Shown here one piece after another: positions 26,320 through 35,529 of a stretch of 64,000 bases of DNA. Each line of letters opens with the position of its first letter. The stretch's first letter is position 1. The stretch lies in NCBI RefSeq assembly GCF_030929495.1, contig NZ_JAVFWN010000001.1, positions 248,001 through 312,000 of the forward strand, written 5' to 3'. Under the pieces are notes generated by a model. It was not told where the DNA came from and did not search any database. It worked only from the letters and a program-made list of their open reading frames with translations. The DNA is from Nocardioides sp. LHD-245 (GTDB lineage Bacteria; Actinomycetota; Actinomycetes; Propionibacteriales; Nocardioidaceae). The position numbers and the translations under genes were made by a program.

Positions 26320-27024
26320 GTGGCGAGTGGGACTTCGCCGGCAACCGCAGCACCGGGTCCGCCCGTGAGCGAGCCGGTACGTGTGGTGGTGGTCGACGAC
26401 CAGGAGCTCTTCCGGCGCGGGCTGACCATGCTCCTGGCCATCGAGGACGGCATCGAGGTCGTCGGCGAGGCGAGCAACGGCGTCGACGGCGTCGCGGTCG
26501 TCGTCGGCACCGCTCCCGACGTGGTGCTGCTGGACGTCCGGATGCCGAAGCAGTCCGGGATCGAGGCCTGCGTCGCCATCAAGGAAGCCGTCCCGACGAC
26601 GAAGATCATCATGCTGACCATGTCCGACGACGAGACCGACCTCTACGAGGCGGTCAAGAGCGGCGCCTCGGGCTACCTCCTCAAGGACTCGTCCATCGAG
26701 GAGGTGGCCCAGGGCGTCCGCGTCGTCGCCGACGGCCAGTCGCTGATCAGCCCGTCGATGGCCGCCAAGCTGATCGACGAGTTCAAGACGATGTCCAAGC
26801 CCGACCGCTCGACGGGCCAGGCCCTCAAGCTCACCGAACGTGAGCTGGAGGTGCTCCGCTTCGTCGCCCGCGGCCTCAGCAACCGCGACGTCGCGGCCCA
26901 GCTGGCCATCAGCGAGAACACCGTCAAGAACCACGTCCGCAACATCTTGGAGAAGCTCCAGCTGCACTCGCGGATGGAGGCGGTCATGTACGCCGTGCGC
27001 GCCAAGCTGGTCGAGCTGGAGTAG
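26320..27024 (+). CDS. LuxR-family (NarL-type) response regulator
   Basis: A 234-residue regulator with a receiver domain (VVVVDDQELFRRGLTMLL, D72 in VVLLDVRMPKQSG, LKDSS) and a LuxR helix-turn-helix (LTERELEVLRFVARGLSNRDVAAQLAISENTVKNH split around residues 175-205). No histidine kinase gene is adjacent, so its partner is elsewhere. The start GTG has a possible -10 CATGAT 6 nt upstream, consistent with a leaderless message; an alternative GTG 45 nt later removes a poorly conserved tail. Confidence 0.88.
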   Translation: MASGTSPATAAPGPPVSEPVRVVVVDDQELFRRGLTMLLAIEDGIEVVGEASNGVDGVAVVVGTAPDVVLLDVRMPKQSGIEACVAIKEAVPTTKIIMLTMSDDETDLYEAVKSGASGYLLKDSSIEEVAQGVRVVADGQSLISPSMAAKLIDEFKTMSKPDRSTGQALKLTERELEVLRFVARGLSNRDVAAQLAISENTVKNHVRNILEKLQLHSRMEAVMYAVRAKLVELE

Positions 27025-27058
27025 CCCCGGGCGACGCCGGGCTGTCGGCGCCGGCTCC

Positions 27059-27070
27059 TAGGGTGGCCCC
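27059..27070 (+). promoter_or_regulatory. Leaderless-type -10 box of the glycosylase gene
   Basis: TAGGGT followed by 6 nt and the GTG start, with no ribosome binding site. Confidence 0.5.
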
Positions 27071-28324
27071 GTGCCCACCACGCAGTCGCTGTCGCTCCCG
27101 CAGGCCCGCCGGATCGCGTTGGCGGCGCAGGGCTTCCTCGACCCCGCCCACACGGCCCCGACCCTGCGCACCTTCGACCGCACCCTGGCCCGCATCGGCG
27201 TGCTCCAGGTCGACAGCGTCAACGTGCTGCAGCGCGCGCACTTCATGCCGCTGTACTCCCGGATGGGCGCCTACGACGTCGACCTGCTCCGCCGGGCGGC
27301 CAGCGGGCGCCGGCGGCGGGTGGTGGAGTACTGGGCCCATGTGCAGGCGTTCATGCCTGTCGAGCTGTGGCCCGCCATGCGCCACCGGATGGCCGACTAC
27401 CGCGCCCGGCGCGGCAAGTGGTTCGCGGTCGACGAGGGCGACGTGCTGGAGGGGGCGCTGCTCGCCGAGATCACCGAGCGCGGGGCCAGCACCGCCCGCG
27501 AGCTCGACGACGGGCTGCCCCGGTCGAAGGACCACTGGGGCTGGAACTGGTCACGCACCCGGCGGATGCTCGACTACCTCTACATGACCGGCGCGCTCGC
27601 CATCGCCGACCGCACCAGCCAGTTCGAGATCCGCTACGACCTGCCCGAGCGGGTCCTGCCCGCGACCGTGCTCGACGCCCCGGAGCTTCCGGCGGCTCAG
27701 GCCCACGTCGAGCTGGTCCGCCGTGCGGCGCGGTCCCACGGCGTCGCGTCGGCCCACTGCCTGGCCGACTACTACCGGATCCGGGTGGGCGAGGCGCGGG
27801 TCGCGATCGACGAGCTGGTCGCCGCCGGCGAGCTCGAGCCGGTCGTCGTGCAGGGCTGGCGGCGCCCGGCGTACCTCCACCGCGACGCGCGCCTTCCGCG
27901 CCGGGTCGGCGCCCGGGCCCTGCTGAGCCCCTTCGACCCGGTGGTGTGGGAGCGCGACCGGGGGGAGGCGCTGTTCGACTTCTTCTACCGCATCGAGATC
28001 TACACCCCGGCCGAGCGGCGGGTGCACGGCTACTACGTGCTCCCGTTCCTCCTGGGCGACCGGATCGTCGGACGGGTCGACCTCAAGGCCGACCGCCCGA
28101 CGTCCCGCCTCCTCGTGCAGTCGGCCTGGGCGGAGCCGCACGCGCCGGCCGAGACCGCGGCCGAGCTCGCCGCCGAGCTCGCGCGGCTCGCCGGCTGGCT
28201 CGGCCTGGCGGAGGTCGTCGTCGGGCCGAAGGGCGATCTCGCCCCCGCGCTCGCGGTCGAGGCGCGGCGCGGCGCACCACCCGAATTCGTCGTTGATCGG
28301 CCCGATTCGCGACGAATCCGGTAG
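27071..28324 (+). CDS. Winged-helix DNA glycosylase, YcaQ/AlkZ family
   Basis: A 417-residue member of the crosslink-repair DNA glycosylase family. The catalytic stretch IGVLQVDSVNVLQRAHFMPLYSR contains the Q-x-D motif of the YcaQ branch (AlkZ has Q-x-Q), and GWNWSRTRRMLDYLYMTGAL is part of a winged helix. Family members excise bulky or crosslinking alkylated purines. The last 18 codons, including the TAG stop, lie inside a palindromic repeat, so the natural C-terminus may have been altered by that insertion. The gene is convergent with fadD. Confidence 0.85.
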   Translation: MPTTQSLSLPQARRIALAAQGFLDPAHTAPTLRTFDRTLARIGVLQVDSVNVLQRAHFMPLYSRMGAYDVDLLRRAASGRRRRVVEYWAHVQAFMPVELWPAMRHRMADYRARRGKWFAVDEGDVLEGALLAEITERGASTARELDDGLPRSKDHWGWNWSRTRRMLDYLYMTGALAIADRTSQFEIRYDLPERVLPATVLDAPELPAAQAHVELVRRAARSHGVASAHCLADYYRIRVGEARVAIDELVAAGELEPVVVQGWRRPAYLHRDARLPRRVGARALLSPFDPVVWERDRGEALFDFFYRIEIYTPAERRVHGYYVLPFLLGDRIVGRVDLKADRPTSRLLVQSAWAEPHAPAETAAELAAELARLAGWLGLAEVVVGPKGDLAPALAVEARRGAPPEFVVDRPDSRRIR

Positions 28325-28329
28325 GTGCG
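28273..28329. repeat. Dispersed palindromic repeat at the 3' end of the glycosylase gene
   Basis: Two 20-nt arms (28273-28292 and 28310-28329) that are imperfect inverted copies flank a 17-nt loop. The left arm contains CCGAATTCGTCG, which recurs in the element at 46381. It lies between convergent genes and could terminate both. Confidence 0.65.
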
Positions 28330-28340
28330 TGGTTCCCCGG

Positions 28341-30212
28341 TCAGGTGTAGAGCCGCTCCAGCACGTCGGCGTACTTGGCGTGTACGACGCGCCGCTTGAG
28401 CTTGAGGGTCGGGGTCAGCTCCTCCGACTCCGCCGTCCACTCCACCGGGAGCAGCTCCCAGGCCTTGACCTGCTCGGGCCGGGAGAGCCGCTCGTTGGTG
28501 GCGTCGACGGACTGCTGGGCGACGGCGAGCATGGCGGGGTGCTGGGCGAGCTCGGCCAGCGACGTGCCGGTGGGGATCCCGAGCTGGGCGGCGACCAGGG
28601 GCGCGATCTCGGCGTCGAGCGTGAGCATCGCGACGACGTACGGGCGGCCCTCGCCGAAGACGAGCGCGTGACCGACGATCGGGCTCTCCTTGAGGTGGTT
28701 CTCGATGTTGGAGGGCGCGATGTTCTTGCCGGAGGAGGTGATGATCATCTCCTTCTTCCTGTCGACGACCTTGAGGAAGCCGTCCTCGTCGAGCTCGCCG
28801 ATGTCGCCGGTGTGGACCCAGCCGTCGGCGTCGATGAGCGCGGCCGTCGCGTCCGGCTGTCGGTAGTAGCCCTGCGAGACGACCGGGCCGCGGGCCAGGA
28901 TCTCGCCGTCCTCGCCGAGCGTGATCTCGATGCCGGGCAGCGCCCGGCCGACCGTGCCGAGGCGGAACTGGTCGGGGCCGCAGGACGTGACGGCCGCACA
29001 GGTCTCGGTCATGCCGTAGACGTCGTAGATGCGCATGCCGAGACCGGCGAAGAACCTCGCGACCTCGAGCGGCATCGGCGCCGCGGCGGAGGCAGCCCAC
29101 TCGCAGCGGTCCAGGCCGAGGAGGGCGCGGAGGAAGGCCAGCAGTCCGGCGTCGGCAGCCTGGAAGCGGGCCTCGAGGTCGGGAGAGATGCTGCCGCCGG
29201 CCTGCTGCGCCTCGACGTACTCGAGGCCGATCGCGAGCGCGCCCTCCACCTGCGCCCTCTTCTCCGGGTCGGTCTCGGCGGCGAGCTTGGCGGAGATGCC
29301 GGTCTTGATCTTCTCCCACACCCGCGGGACGCCGAAGAAGCGCGTCGGATGGACCTCGCCGAGGGCGCCGAGCAGCAGTGCCGGGTCGGCGATCAGGTGG
29401 ATGTGGGCGCCGTTGACCTGGGGGATGTACATGCCGAGGGTGCGCTCCGCGATGTGCGCGAACGGCAGATAGGAGATGAAGTCGTTGTGCCCGGTCGTCG
29501 CGGCGACCCGCAGCGAGCATGCGCACTCGTAGAGCACCGCGTGGTGGGTGAGCACGACGCCTTTGGGGTTCCCGGTCGTGCCCGACGTGTAGAGGATCGT
29601 CAGTGGGTCGTCGGGTGCGATCCCGGCCGCGCGAGCCTCGAGCTCGGCCGCGTGCTCAGCCCGCCACGCCGCCCCGGACGCGGCGAAGGCGTCCCAGGTG
29701 ACGAACCTGTCGTCGCCGGCGGGCGGCTCGGCGTCGATGAGGACGATCGTCCGCAGCGAGTCCGACGCGCCGAGGGCGCGCTCCCACCGGGCGAGGTGGT
29801 CGGCGTTCTCGAGGACGGCGACGGTGGGCTCTGCGTGCCCGGCGACGTAGGCGACCTGGTCGGGGGAGAGCGTGTTGTAGACCGACATGGAGACCGCGGC
29901 GGCGTGGACCGCGCCGAGGTCGGCGACGACGTGCTCGATCCGGTTGCTCGCCATCAGCGCGACCCGGTCGCCGGGCCGGACACCGGCGGCCACGAGCGCG
30001 CCCGCGACGTCGAGCGCCTGTTCGCGCAGCGTGGCCCAGCCGACGGTGCGCCAGCCGGGCGCGTAGCCGGCGGACAGGTCGACGCCGACCTTGTCGGAGT
30101 ACGCCGGGCGCTCGCCCTCCGCCGCGACGGTGCGAGCCAGCGCGGCGGGCAGGGTGAGGCCGGCGATCTCCTGCTCGATCTCGGCACGGATCGCCAGGGT
30201 GTCGGTGCTCAT
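28341..30212 (-). CDS. fadD: Long-chain fatty acid-CoA ligase (FadD15-like)
   Basis: A 623-residue AMP-forming acyl-CoA synthetase. The AMP-binding motif LTILYTSGTTGNPKGVVLTH, the YGMTE core (DVYGMTETCAA), and the C-terminal DGWVHTGDIGELDEDGFLKVVDRKKE with the catalytic lysine region near SEELTPTLKLKRR are present. The type resembles FAA1/FadD15 enzymes. The ATG has AGAGGAAC upstream and lies 35 nt after mceF on the same strand, so it is the last gene of the mce operon. It would activate the imported fatty acid. A fadD gene also accompanies the mycobacterial mce1 locus, there upstream. Confidence 0.93.
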   Translation of the reverse strand: MSTDTLAIRAEIEQEIAGLTLPAALARTVAAEGERPAYSDKVGVDLSAGYAPGWRTVGWATLREQALDVAGALVAAGVRPGDRVALMASNRIEHVVADLGAVHAAAVSMSVYNTLSPDQVAYVAGHAEPTVAVLENADHLARWERALGASDSLRTIVLIDAEPPAGDDRFVTWDAFAASGAAWRAEHAAELEARAAGIAPDDPLTILYTSGTTGNPKGVVLTHHAVLYECACSLRVAATTGHNDFISYLPFAHIAERTLGMYIPQVNGAHIHLIADPALLLGALGEVHPTRFFGVPRVWEKIKTGISAKLAAETDPEKRAQVEGALAIGLEYVEAQQAGGSISPDLEARFQAADAGLLAFLRALLGLDRCEWAASAAAPMPLEVARFFAGLGMRIYDVYGMTETCAAVTSCGPDQFRLGTVGRALPGIEITLGEDGEILARGPVVSQGYYRQPDATAALIDADGWVHTGDIGELDEDGFLKVVDRKKEMIITSSGKNIAPSNIENHLKESPIVGHALVFGEGRPYVVAMLTLDAEIAPLVAAQLGIPTGTSLAELAQHPAMLAVAQQSVDATNERLSRPEQVKAWELLPVEWTAESEELTPTLKLKRRVVHAKYADVLERLYT

Positions 30213-30247
30213 CGGTGTTCCTCTCGGTCGGTCGGGTGGGGACGGGA

Positions 30248-31390
30248 CTACTGCTGGGGGACCTCCGCGGAGCCACGGCCCTGGGTGCCGGGCGGCGGGT
30301 CGGTGCACCGGACGTCGGTGCGCGGCTCGCGACGGCTGGTGTCCTGGACGTCGCGCTGGACGCTGCGGTCGTAGACGCAGTTCTTGAGGATCCGGGGGAC
30401 CAGGAGCACCCGACCGCTGCCGTCGCGGGTGCTGCCGGCCATCACGTCCGCCTGGAGGGGTGCCCAGTCCAGCCAGTGCTGGAGGCCGCGGAGGTGACGT
30501 GCCGCCATCTCCGTGACCGGTACGCCGTCGCGGAGCATCCGGCGCAGGTCGGGCGCCGCGCGGCGCCACCAGCGCTGGAGCCGCGGCAGCAGGTCGATCG
30601 CCTGGGCGACCGTGCTCCGGATGGCGGGCGTGGCCGTGGCGAGCGCCTGCGCGACCGCCTCGAGATCGGCGGAGAGCCGGCGGATCTGGGGGGACAGCTC
30701 GGCCACCGTGGTCAGCGGAGTCTCGGCCCGCCGGGCCAGCCGGGTCAGGTCGGGTTCGAGCCGGCGCAGCATCGCGAACGCGCTCTCCAGCTCGATCGCC
30801 AGGGCGCGCAGGTCGACGTCCTGGTCGCTGTCGCCGAAGATCGCGGCGGTCTCGGTGGCGATGGTCCGCACGTCGGCGACGTCGAGGTGGGACATCAGCT
30901 CCTGGGCGTGGGCGAGCACCTCCGGCACACCCAGCGGGACGCTCGTGGCGGACACGGGCACGGTCGCCCCGTCCGCGAGATAGGGCCCCCGGTCGGTCGT
31001 GGGACGCACGTCGAGGTACTGCTCACCGACCGCCGACAGGTTGCGCACCTCCATCGCACTGTCGCGCGGGACGCGGACGCCGGACTCGATCTTCAGGGTG
31101 GCGACGACGCCCACGCCCACCTCGGCGCTGAGGCGCACGTCGCTCACCTCGCCGATCCGCTGTCCGCGGTAGGTGACCACGGAGCCCTCGTGCAGCCCGG
31201 CCGCCTGCGGCAGCTCGACGGTGACGGTCATGGGATGGTGGAAGAGGGAGCCGCCGACGACGGTGTCGGTGACGTAGACGACGCCCGCGACGAGGATCAC
31301 CAGGATCAGGCTCTGCGCGACCCGGATCCGGCGGCGCCACATCCGGGCGCCGGAGGCGGCCGTCTCCGCGGGGCTCGGGGGCCGGCTCAC
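30248..31390 (-). CDS. Mce-family protein, MceF position
   Basis: A 380-residue Mce protein: an N-terminal membrane anchor (QSLILVILVAGVVYVTDTVV), an MlaD domain (VELPQAAGLHEGSVVTYRGQRIGEVSDVRL), then a long helical region with ADLEAVAQALA-type heptads and a Pro/charged tail with cysteines (KNCVYD, VRCTDP). The six Mce proteins form the extracytoplasmic hetero-hexameric tube that carries lipid to the YrbE permeases. The GTG start overlaps the mceE stop. Confidence 0.88.
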   Translation of the reverse strand: MSRPPSPAETAASGARMWRRRIRVAQSLILVILVAGVVYVTDTVVGGSLFHHPMTVTVELPQAAGLHEGSVVTYRGQRIGEVSDVRLSAEVGVGVVATLKIESGVRVPRDSAMEVRNLSAVGEQYLDVRPTTDRGPYLADGATVPVSATSVPLGVPEVLAHAQELMSHLDVADVRTIATETAAIFGDSDQDVDLRALAIELESAFAMLRRLEPDLTRLARRAETPLTTVAELSPQIRRLSADLEAVAQALATATPAIRSTVAQAIDLLPRLQRWWRRAAPDLRRMLRDGVPVTEMAARHLRGLQHWLDWAPLQADVMAGSTRDGSGRVLLVPRILKNCVYDRSVQRDVQDTSRREPRTDVRCTDPPPGTQGRGSAEVPQQ

Positions 31391-32367
31391 GGCGCACGCC
31401 CGGTCGAGGTGAGTGCCTTCAGGTCGAGCAGGAAGGTCAGGTCGAAGTTCGCGAAGTCGCCGGGGGCCGCCCGGTCGCTGCCCTCGGCGAAGGCGACCAG
31501 CCCGGCCATCACGCCGTCGATGTCGGCGCGGCCTCCGAGCAGGGACCGCACCACCGGCCGCATGTCCTCCAGCTGGGCGACGAGATCGGAGCGCACCGCC
31601 TGGGTGAGGGGCGTGGCGACGGCCTCGAAGCGGCTCAGCGACGCCATCGCCGCCACGAGCTGCTCGCGCTGCTGGTCGAAGGTCGTGACCAGGTCGGCGA
31701 GGTCGGTGAGCGAGCGAGTGATCGCGGGCAGGTCCCCGGCCAGCCGCGTGGTGAGCCGGTCGAGCGCAGCGGTCAGCCGGTCGACGCGGGGGAAGTCGGC
31801 GTTGAGGTCGGTGACGGCCGTGTCGAGCCGGCCCAGCAGGCGGCGTACGTCGCCGGCGTTGCCGGTCAGCGCGAGGTTGAGCTGGTCGATGATCGTGGAG
31901 ATGTCCGCGAAGCTGCCGCCCGTCACCACGGTCGACAGCGCGCTGAGCAGATCGGTCACGTCGGGGGCGCTGCCGGTCGCGGCCACCGCGAGGGTCGCGC
32001 CGTCGGCGATGACCGCTCCCGTCTCGCCGGGGAACAGCTGCACGAAGGCGGTGCCCATCGGTGACGTCAGCCGGATCTCCGCCCGCGAGGAGTCACGCAG
32101 CCGGACCGCGGTCGACACGGCGAGCTCGACCTCGGCGACGTAGTCGCCCGCCTCGACGGCGGTCACCTGGCCGACGGTGGCGCCGTCGAGCTTCACGGGT
32201 GCGTCGACCGGGAGGTTGAGGGCGTCGGCGAACTCGATCGTCACCTGGTACGTCGGTCCCCGGACCAGGCCCGGCAGCGGGACGTCCTCCAGGGTGAGCC
32301 CGCAACCGGCCGTGAGGGCGCCGAGGAGCAGCATCGCCGCGGCGGCCACGCGCCGGAGGCCGATCAC
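31387..32367 (-). CDS. Mce-family lipoprotein, MceE/LprK position
   Basis: A 326-residue protein with a signal peptide ending in lipobox LTAGC (C22), which distinguishes MceE from the other Mce subunits. The MlaD domain follows (YQVTIEFADALNLPVDAPVKLDGATVGQVTAVEAGDYV), then a helical region. The lipid anchor should fix the distal Mce ring. It starts with GTG overlapping the mceD stop; the longer frame upstream is a shadow. Confidence 0.9.
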   Translation of the reverse strand: MIGLRRVAAAAMLLLGALTAGCGLTLEDVPLPGLVRGPTYQVTIEFADALNLPVDAPVKLDGATVGQVTAVEAGDYVAEVELAVSTAVRLRDSSRAEIRLTSPMGTAFVQLFPGETGAVIADGATLAVAATGSAPDVTDLLSALSTVVTGGSFADISTIIDQLNLALTGNAGDVRRLLGRLDTAVTDLNADFPRVDRLTAALDRLTTRLAGDLPAITRSLTDLADLVTTFDQQREQLVAAMASLSRFEAVATPLTQAVRSDLVAQLEDMRPVVRSLLGGRADIDGVMAGLVAFAEGSDRAAPGDFANFDLTFLLDLKALTSTGRAP

Positions 32368-33497
32368 GGGATCCCTCCCGGAAGTCCGTCGTAGACGCCG
32401 TCGAGGAGCGGGTCGAGGATGCCGGTGCCCTGGCCGTCGAACAGCAGGCCGCACAGCCGGTTGCCGGTCTCGCCCGCCAGCGCGCCGGCGAAGACCCGGC
32501 AGGTGTGGTCGCGGAAGGCGGCGGAGAACGGGCCGGCGCTGAAGGCGAACTGGACCCGCAGGCGGCCGAGGTCCCAGTCGTAGGCGCGGGCGAAGTTCTC
32601 GGCCATCGTCGGCATGGTGTCGAAGGCCTCCTCGAGGGAGTCCTGGCGCGAGCGGACCACCGCGACCACGTCGGCCAGCCCCGCGAGGTCGTCGCCGAGG
32701 ACCTCGCCGTTGTCCTCCAGGAACCGGTCGGCCAGCCCGGTGAGCTCGTCGAGACCGTCGAGTGTCGCGACCAGCTCCTGGCGCTGCTCGGCGAGGACCG
32801 CGCCGGTATCCGCCGCCGCGCGGGTGAAGTCACGCAGGGCGAGGTCCCGCTCCGCGAGGGTGTCGACGAGAGCGACGAGGTTGTCGGTGACCGCGGTGAG
32901 GTCGCCGTCCTTGGCGTTGACCATCGCGAGGGCGTCGCGGCTCTCCGCCAGCGCGGCGCGCAGGTGCGGGCCGTTGCCGTCGAGGGCCCGGGCGGTGGTG
33001 GCCAGGACGTCGCCCAGGCCGGGGCCGCCCTGGGCGCCCGGGCCGCCGTCGAGGGCCAGCACGAGGTCGTCGATCGCCTTCGCGATCTCGTCGACCGTGG
33101 CGGGCGCCCGGGTGTGGTCGACGTCGATGTGGGCGCCGGACGCCAGCGTCGGGCCCTCGGTCCAGGCCGGGCCGAGCTCGACGTACCGGTCGGTGACGAG
33201 CGAGCCCTGGAGGATCTGGGCGCCGGCGTCCCGCGGCACCCGGGTGCCCGGGACGAGGTGCAGGACGACACGCATGGTGGCGCCCCGCGGCTCGATCCGG
33301 GCGATCTCACCGACCTTGACCCCGAGATAGGTGACGTCGTTGCCGGCGTACACGCCCGTGGTGTCGGCGAAGTCGGCGGTCACGACGAGCTCGTCGGGGT
33401 CGTCGCCCCCGAGCCAGCCCAGCAGCCGGACGCCGGAGAGGAGGAGGACCAGGGCGAGGACCGCGCCGGCCGCGAGGAGGACGTGGCGCCGGGTCAC
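32364..33497 (-). CDS. Mce-family protein, MceD position
   Basis: A 377-residue Mce protein with anchor HVLLAAGAVLALVLLLSGVRLLGWL, MlaD domain (VTADFADTTGVYAGNDVTYLGVKVGEIARIEPRG) and a long alpha-helical segment. The C-terminal part holds two cysteines (HTCRVFAG, RLCGLLFDG) typical of MceC/D-type tails. GTG start in GTGA overlap with mceC. Confidence 0.88.
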   Translation of the reverse strand: MTRRHVLLAAGAVLALVLLLSGVRLLGWLGGDDPDELVVTADFADTTGVYAGNDVTYLGVKVGEIARIEPRGATMRVVLHLVPGTRVPRDAGAQILQGSLVTDRYVELGPAWTEGPTLASGAHIDVDHTRAPATVDEIAKAIDDLVLALDGGPGAQGGPGLGDVLATTARALDGNGPHLRAALAESRDALAMVNAKDGDLTAVTDNLVALVDTLAERDLALRDFTRAAADTGAVLAEQRQELVATLDGLDELTGLADRFLEDNGEVLGDDLAGLADVVAVVRSRQDSLEEAFDTMPTMAENFARAYDWDLGRLRVQFAFSAGPFSAAFRDHTCRVFAGALAGETGNRLCGLLFDGQGTGILDPLLDGVYDGLPGGIP

Positions 33498-34474
33498 CTG
33501 CAGTCCTCCGGCGTGATCGAGCAGACCAGGTCGTCCGGGATGATCGCCCAGGGCGCGTTGACGCCGAGCCAGGGCCCGTCGCCGGTGGCGTTGGTGAAGA
33601 CCCGCATCGTGGGGCCGGCGAGCTGGAGGGTGCGGTCGAGCTGGGCGCGGTGCTCGTCGAGGACGCGCAGCACCGCCCGCAGGTCGCGCAGCGCGGGCTC
33701 GAGGTGCGGCGCGCTCGCGCGGACGAGCGCCGTCAGCCCGGTGACGAACCGGCGGGCGTCGGCCAGCAGGGCGCGCAGGGTCGCCTTGCGCTGCTGGACC
33801 ATGAGCAGGACGGTCGTGCCGTCGGCGAGCACCCGATCGAGCTGGTCGGTCTGGCTGAGCACCAGATCCGTCACCCGGCGGACCGAGGACAGCAGTGCGT
33901 CGAGCTGCTGCTCGCGGCCGGTGGCCAGGGCCGAGACGCCGGCGATCCCGTCGAGGGCGTCGCGCAGCGCGTCGGGCGCGAGATCGAGGTCGGTGGCCAG
34001 GACGTCGACCGCCGCTCGCACGCGGTCGAGGTCCAGCGCCTCGACCTGCGGCGTCGACTCGAGCCAGAACTGCTCGATGGTGTAGCTGTCGACGGCGTGC
34101 TCCACGGCGATCGTGCTGTCGTCGCCGAGCGGTCCGCCCGACCCCGGGGCGAGGGAGAGGAAGCGCTCGCCGAGGATGGACAGCAGCTTCACCTGCACGC
34201 TGCTGTCCTCGGTGACGCCGAGGTCCTCGGGTGATCCGGTGAGGGTGAAGCGGACGTCGACCTGGTCCCGGTCGGCGCTCACGGCGGTGACCTCGCCGAT
34301 CCTCAGCCCCGCCATGCGTACGTCGTCGCCCGGCTCGATCCCGGCGGCGTGCCGCAGTCGGGCGTGGTACGCGGGATCGCCCGCGAGGGCCCGGACGCCG
34401 AGCAGCAGCAGGCCGATCACGAGCAGCGCCGCGACGACGCGCAGCGGCCGGGCGAGCCGTCGGAGGGTGACCAT
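33494..34474 (-). CDS. Mce-family protein, MceC position
   Basis: A 326-residue Mce protein: anchor LRVVAALLVIGLLLLGVRALAG, MlaD domain (RLRHAAGIEPGDDVRMAGLRIGEVTAVSA, then VQVKLLSILGERFLSLAPG) and a helical tail ending LVCSITPEDCR with two cysteines. The ATG shares one base with the mceB stop (TGATG). Confidence 0.88.
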   Translation of the reverse strand: MVTLRRLARPLRVVAALLVIGLLLLGVRALAGDPAYHARLRHAAGIEPGDDVRMAGLRIGEVTAVSADRDQVDVRFTLTGSPEDLGVTEDSSVQVKLLSILGERFLSLAPGSGGPLGDDSTIAVEHAVDSYTIEQFWLESTPQVEALDLDRVRAAVDVLATDLDLAPDALRDALDGIAGVSALATGREQQLDALLSSVRRVTDLVLSQTDQLDRVLADGTTVLLMVQQRKATLRALLADARRFVTGLTALVRASAPHLEPALRDLRAVLRVLDEHRAQLDRTLQLAGPTMRVFTNATGDGPWLGVNAPWAIIPDDLVCSITPEDCR

Positions 34475-35529
34475 CAGCGACACCTCTTCGAGTGCCTGTT
34501 GCCCGTGATGCCGAGGTCGAGCTTGACCGGGACGCCGGGCCCGGCGGCGGCGAGGGTGCAGACGTAGACGTTGAGGTAGCTGCCGTAGCCGAGGGTGCGC
34601 AGGTAGGTGTCGAGCTGCCGGGGCACTGCGGCGCCGGTCTGCACCAGCAGGTCGGTGCGGCCGGCGAGGTAGCGGAACCACGGGTTGCTCAGCACGGCGA
34701 CGTCGACGGCGGGGCCGCGGACCTCGTCGACCAGGTCGGCGGTCGTGGCCGACAGCCGGGCGAGTGCGTCGAGGCTGGTCGCGATGCGGTCGCGGTCTTG
34801 GGCGAGACCGCCGGTGAGGGACGCGAGACCGTCGACGAGCCGGGTGATCTCGGTGCGGTGCTGATCGGTGGTGTCCAGGACGAGGGTGACGTTGTCGACG
34901 ACCTTCGCGAGGGCGGCGTCGCGGTCGACGATGCCGGAGGTGAGCTCGGCCGTCTGGTCGAGCAGGTGCCGCAGGGTCGGGCCCTGCCCCTGGAGCACCT
35001 CCACGATGTTGGTGGCCAGCTGGTTGACGTCGGCGGGCTGCAGCAGCTCGAAGATCGGCTCGAAGGCGTTGAACATCGCGGTCAGGTCGAGCGCCGGCCG
35101 GGTCCGGTCGAGGGGGATCCGGGCGCCGTCGGCCAGCGCCGCGGCCGCCGCGGTCCGGTCGGGGCGGCTCAGGGCGACGTAGCGCTGGCCCATCAGGTTG
35201 AGGTAGTCGACCGAGGCGATGACGTCGTCGTGCAGGCGCTGGCCGGCGGCGACGCTCAGGGTGACCACGGCCAGGCCGCGCTCGTCACCGCCGCCGAGCC
35301 GGGTGGCGGTGACCCGGCCGACCCGGACCCCGGCGATCCGGACGTCGTCCCCCGCGCGCAGCCCGGTGGCGTCGCGGAACACCGCGGTGACCGTGATGGC
35401 GTCGCCGCGCTGGGCGCGGGACAGGGTGCCGGCGACCATGCTGGTCAGGACGACGGCGACGAGGGCGAACCCGACGACGCCGAGCACGGCACCGCGGTGG
35501 CGGCGCAGCTCGCTGAGCTGACGGCTCAT
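34474..35529 (-). CDS. Mce-family protein, MceB position
   Basis: A 351-residue Mce protein: anchor GAVLGVVGFALVAVVLTSMVAG, MlaD domain (VTAVFRDATGLRAGDDVRIAGVRVGRVTATRLG, VDYLNLMGQRYVALSRP) and a helical tail ending in VYVCTLAAAG and KRCR. The start is the ATG that overlaps the mceA stop as ATGA; an in-frame ATG 15 nt earlier lies inside mceA. Confidence 0.88.
   Translation of the reverse strand: MSRQLSELRRHRGAVLGVVGFALVAVVLTSMVAGTLSRAQRGDAITVTAVFRDATGLRAGDDVRIAGVRVGRVTATRLGGGDERGLAVVTLSVAAGQRLHDDVIASVDYLNLMGQRYVALSRPDRTAAAAALADGARIPLDRTRPALDLTAMFNAFEPIFELLQPADVNQLATNIVEVLQGQGPTLRHLLDQTAELTSGIVDRDAALAKVVDNVTLVLDTTDQHRTEITRLVDGLASLTGGLAQDRDRIATSLDALARLSATTADLVDEVRGPAVDVAVLSNPWFRYLAGRTDLLVQTGAAVPRQLDTYLRTLGYGSYLNVYVCTLAAAGPGVPVKLDLGITGNRHSKRCR

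Noticed and set aside
30215..32143. 642-codon plus-strand frame opposite mceE and mceF
   Set aside because: Shadow of the Mce genes; the C-terminal half is Arg/Ser-rich and no domain is visible.
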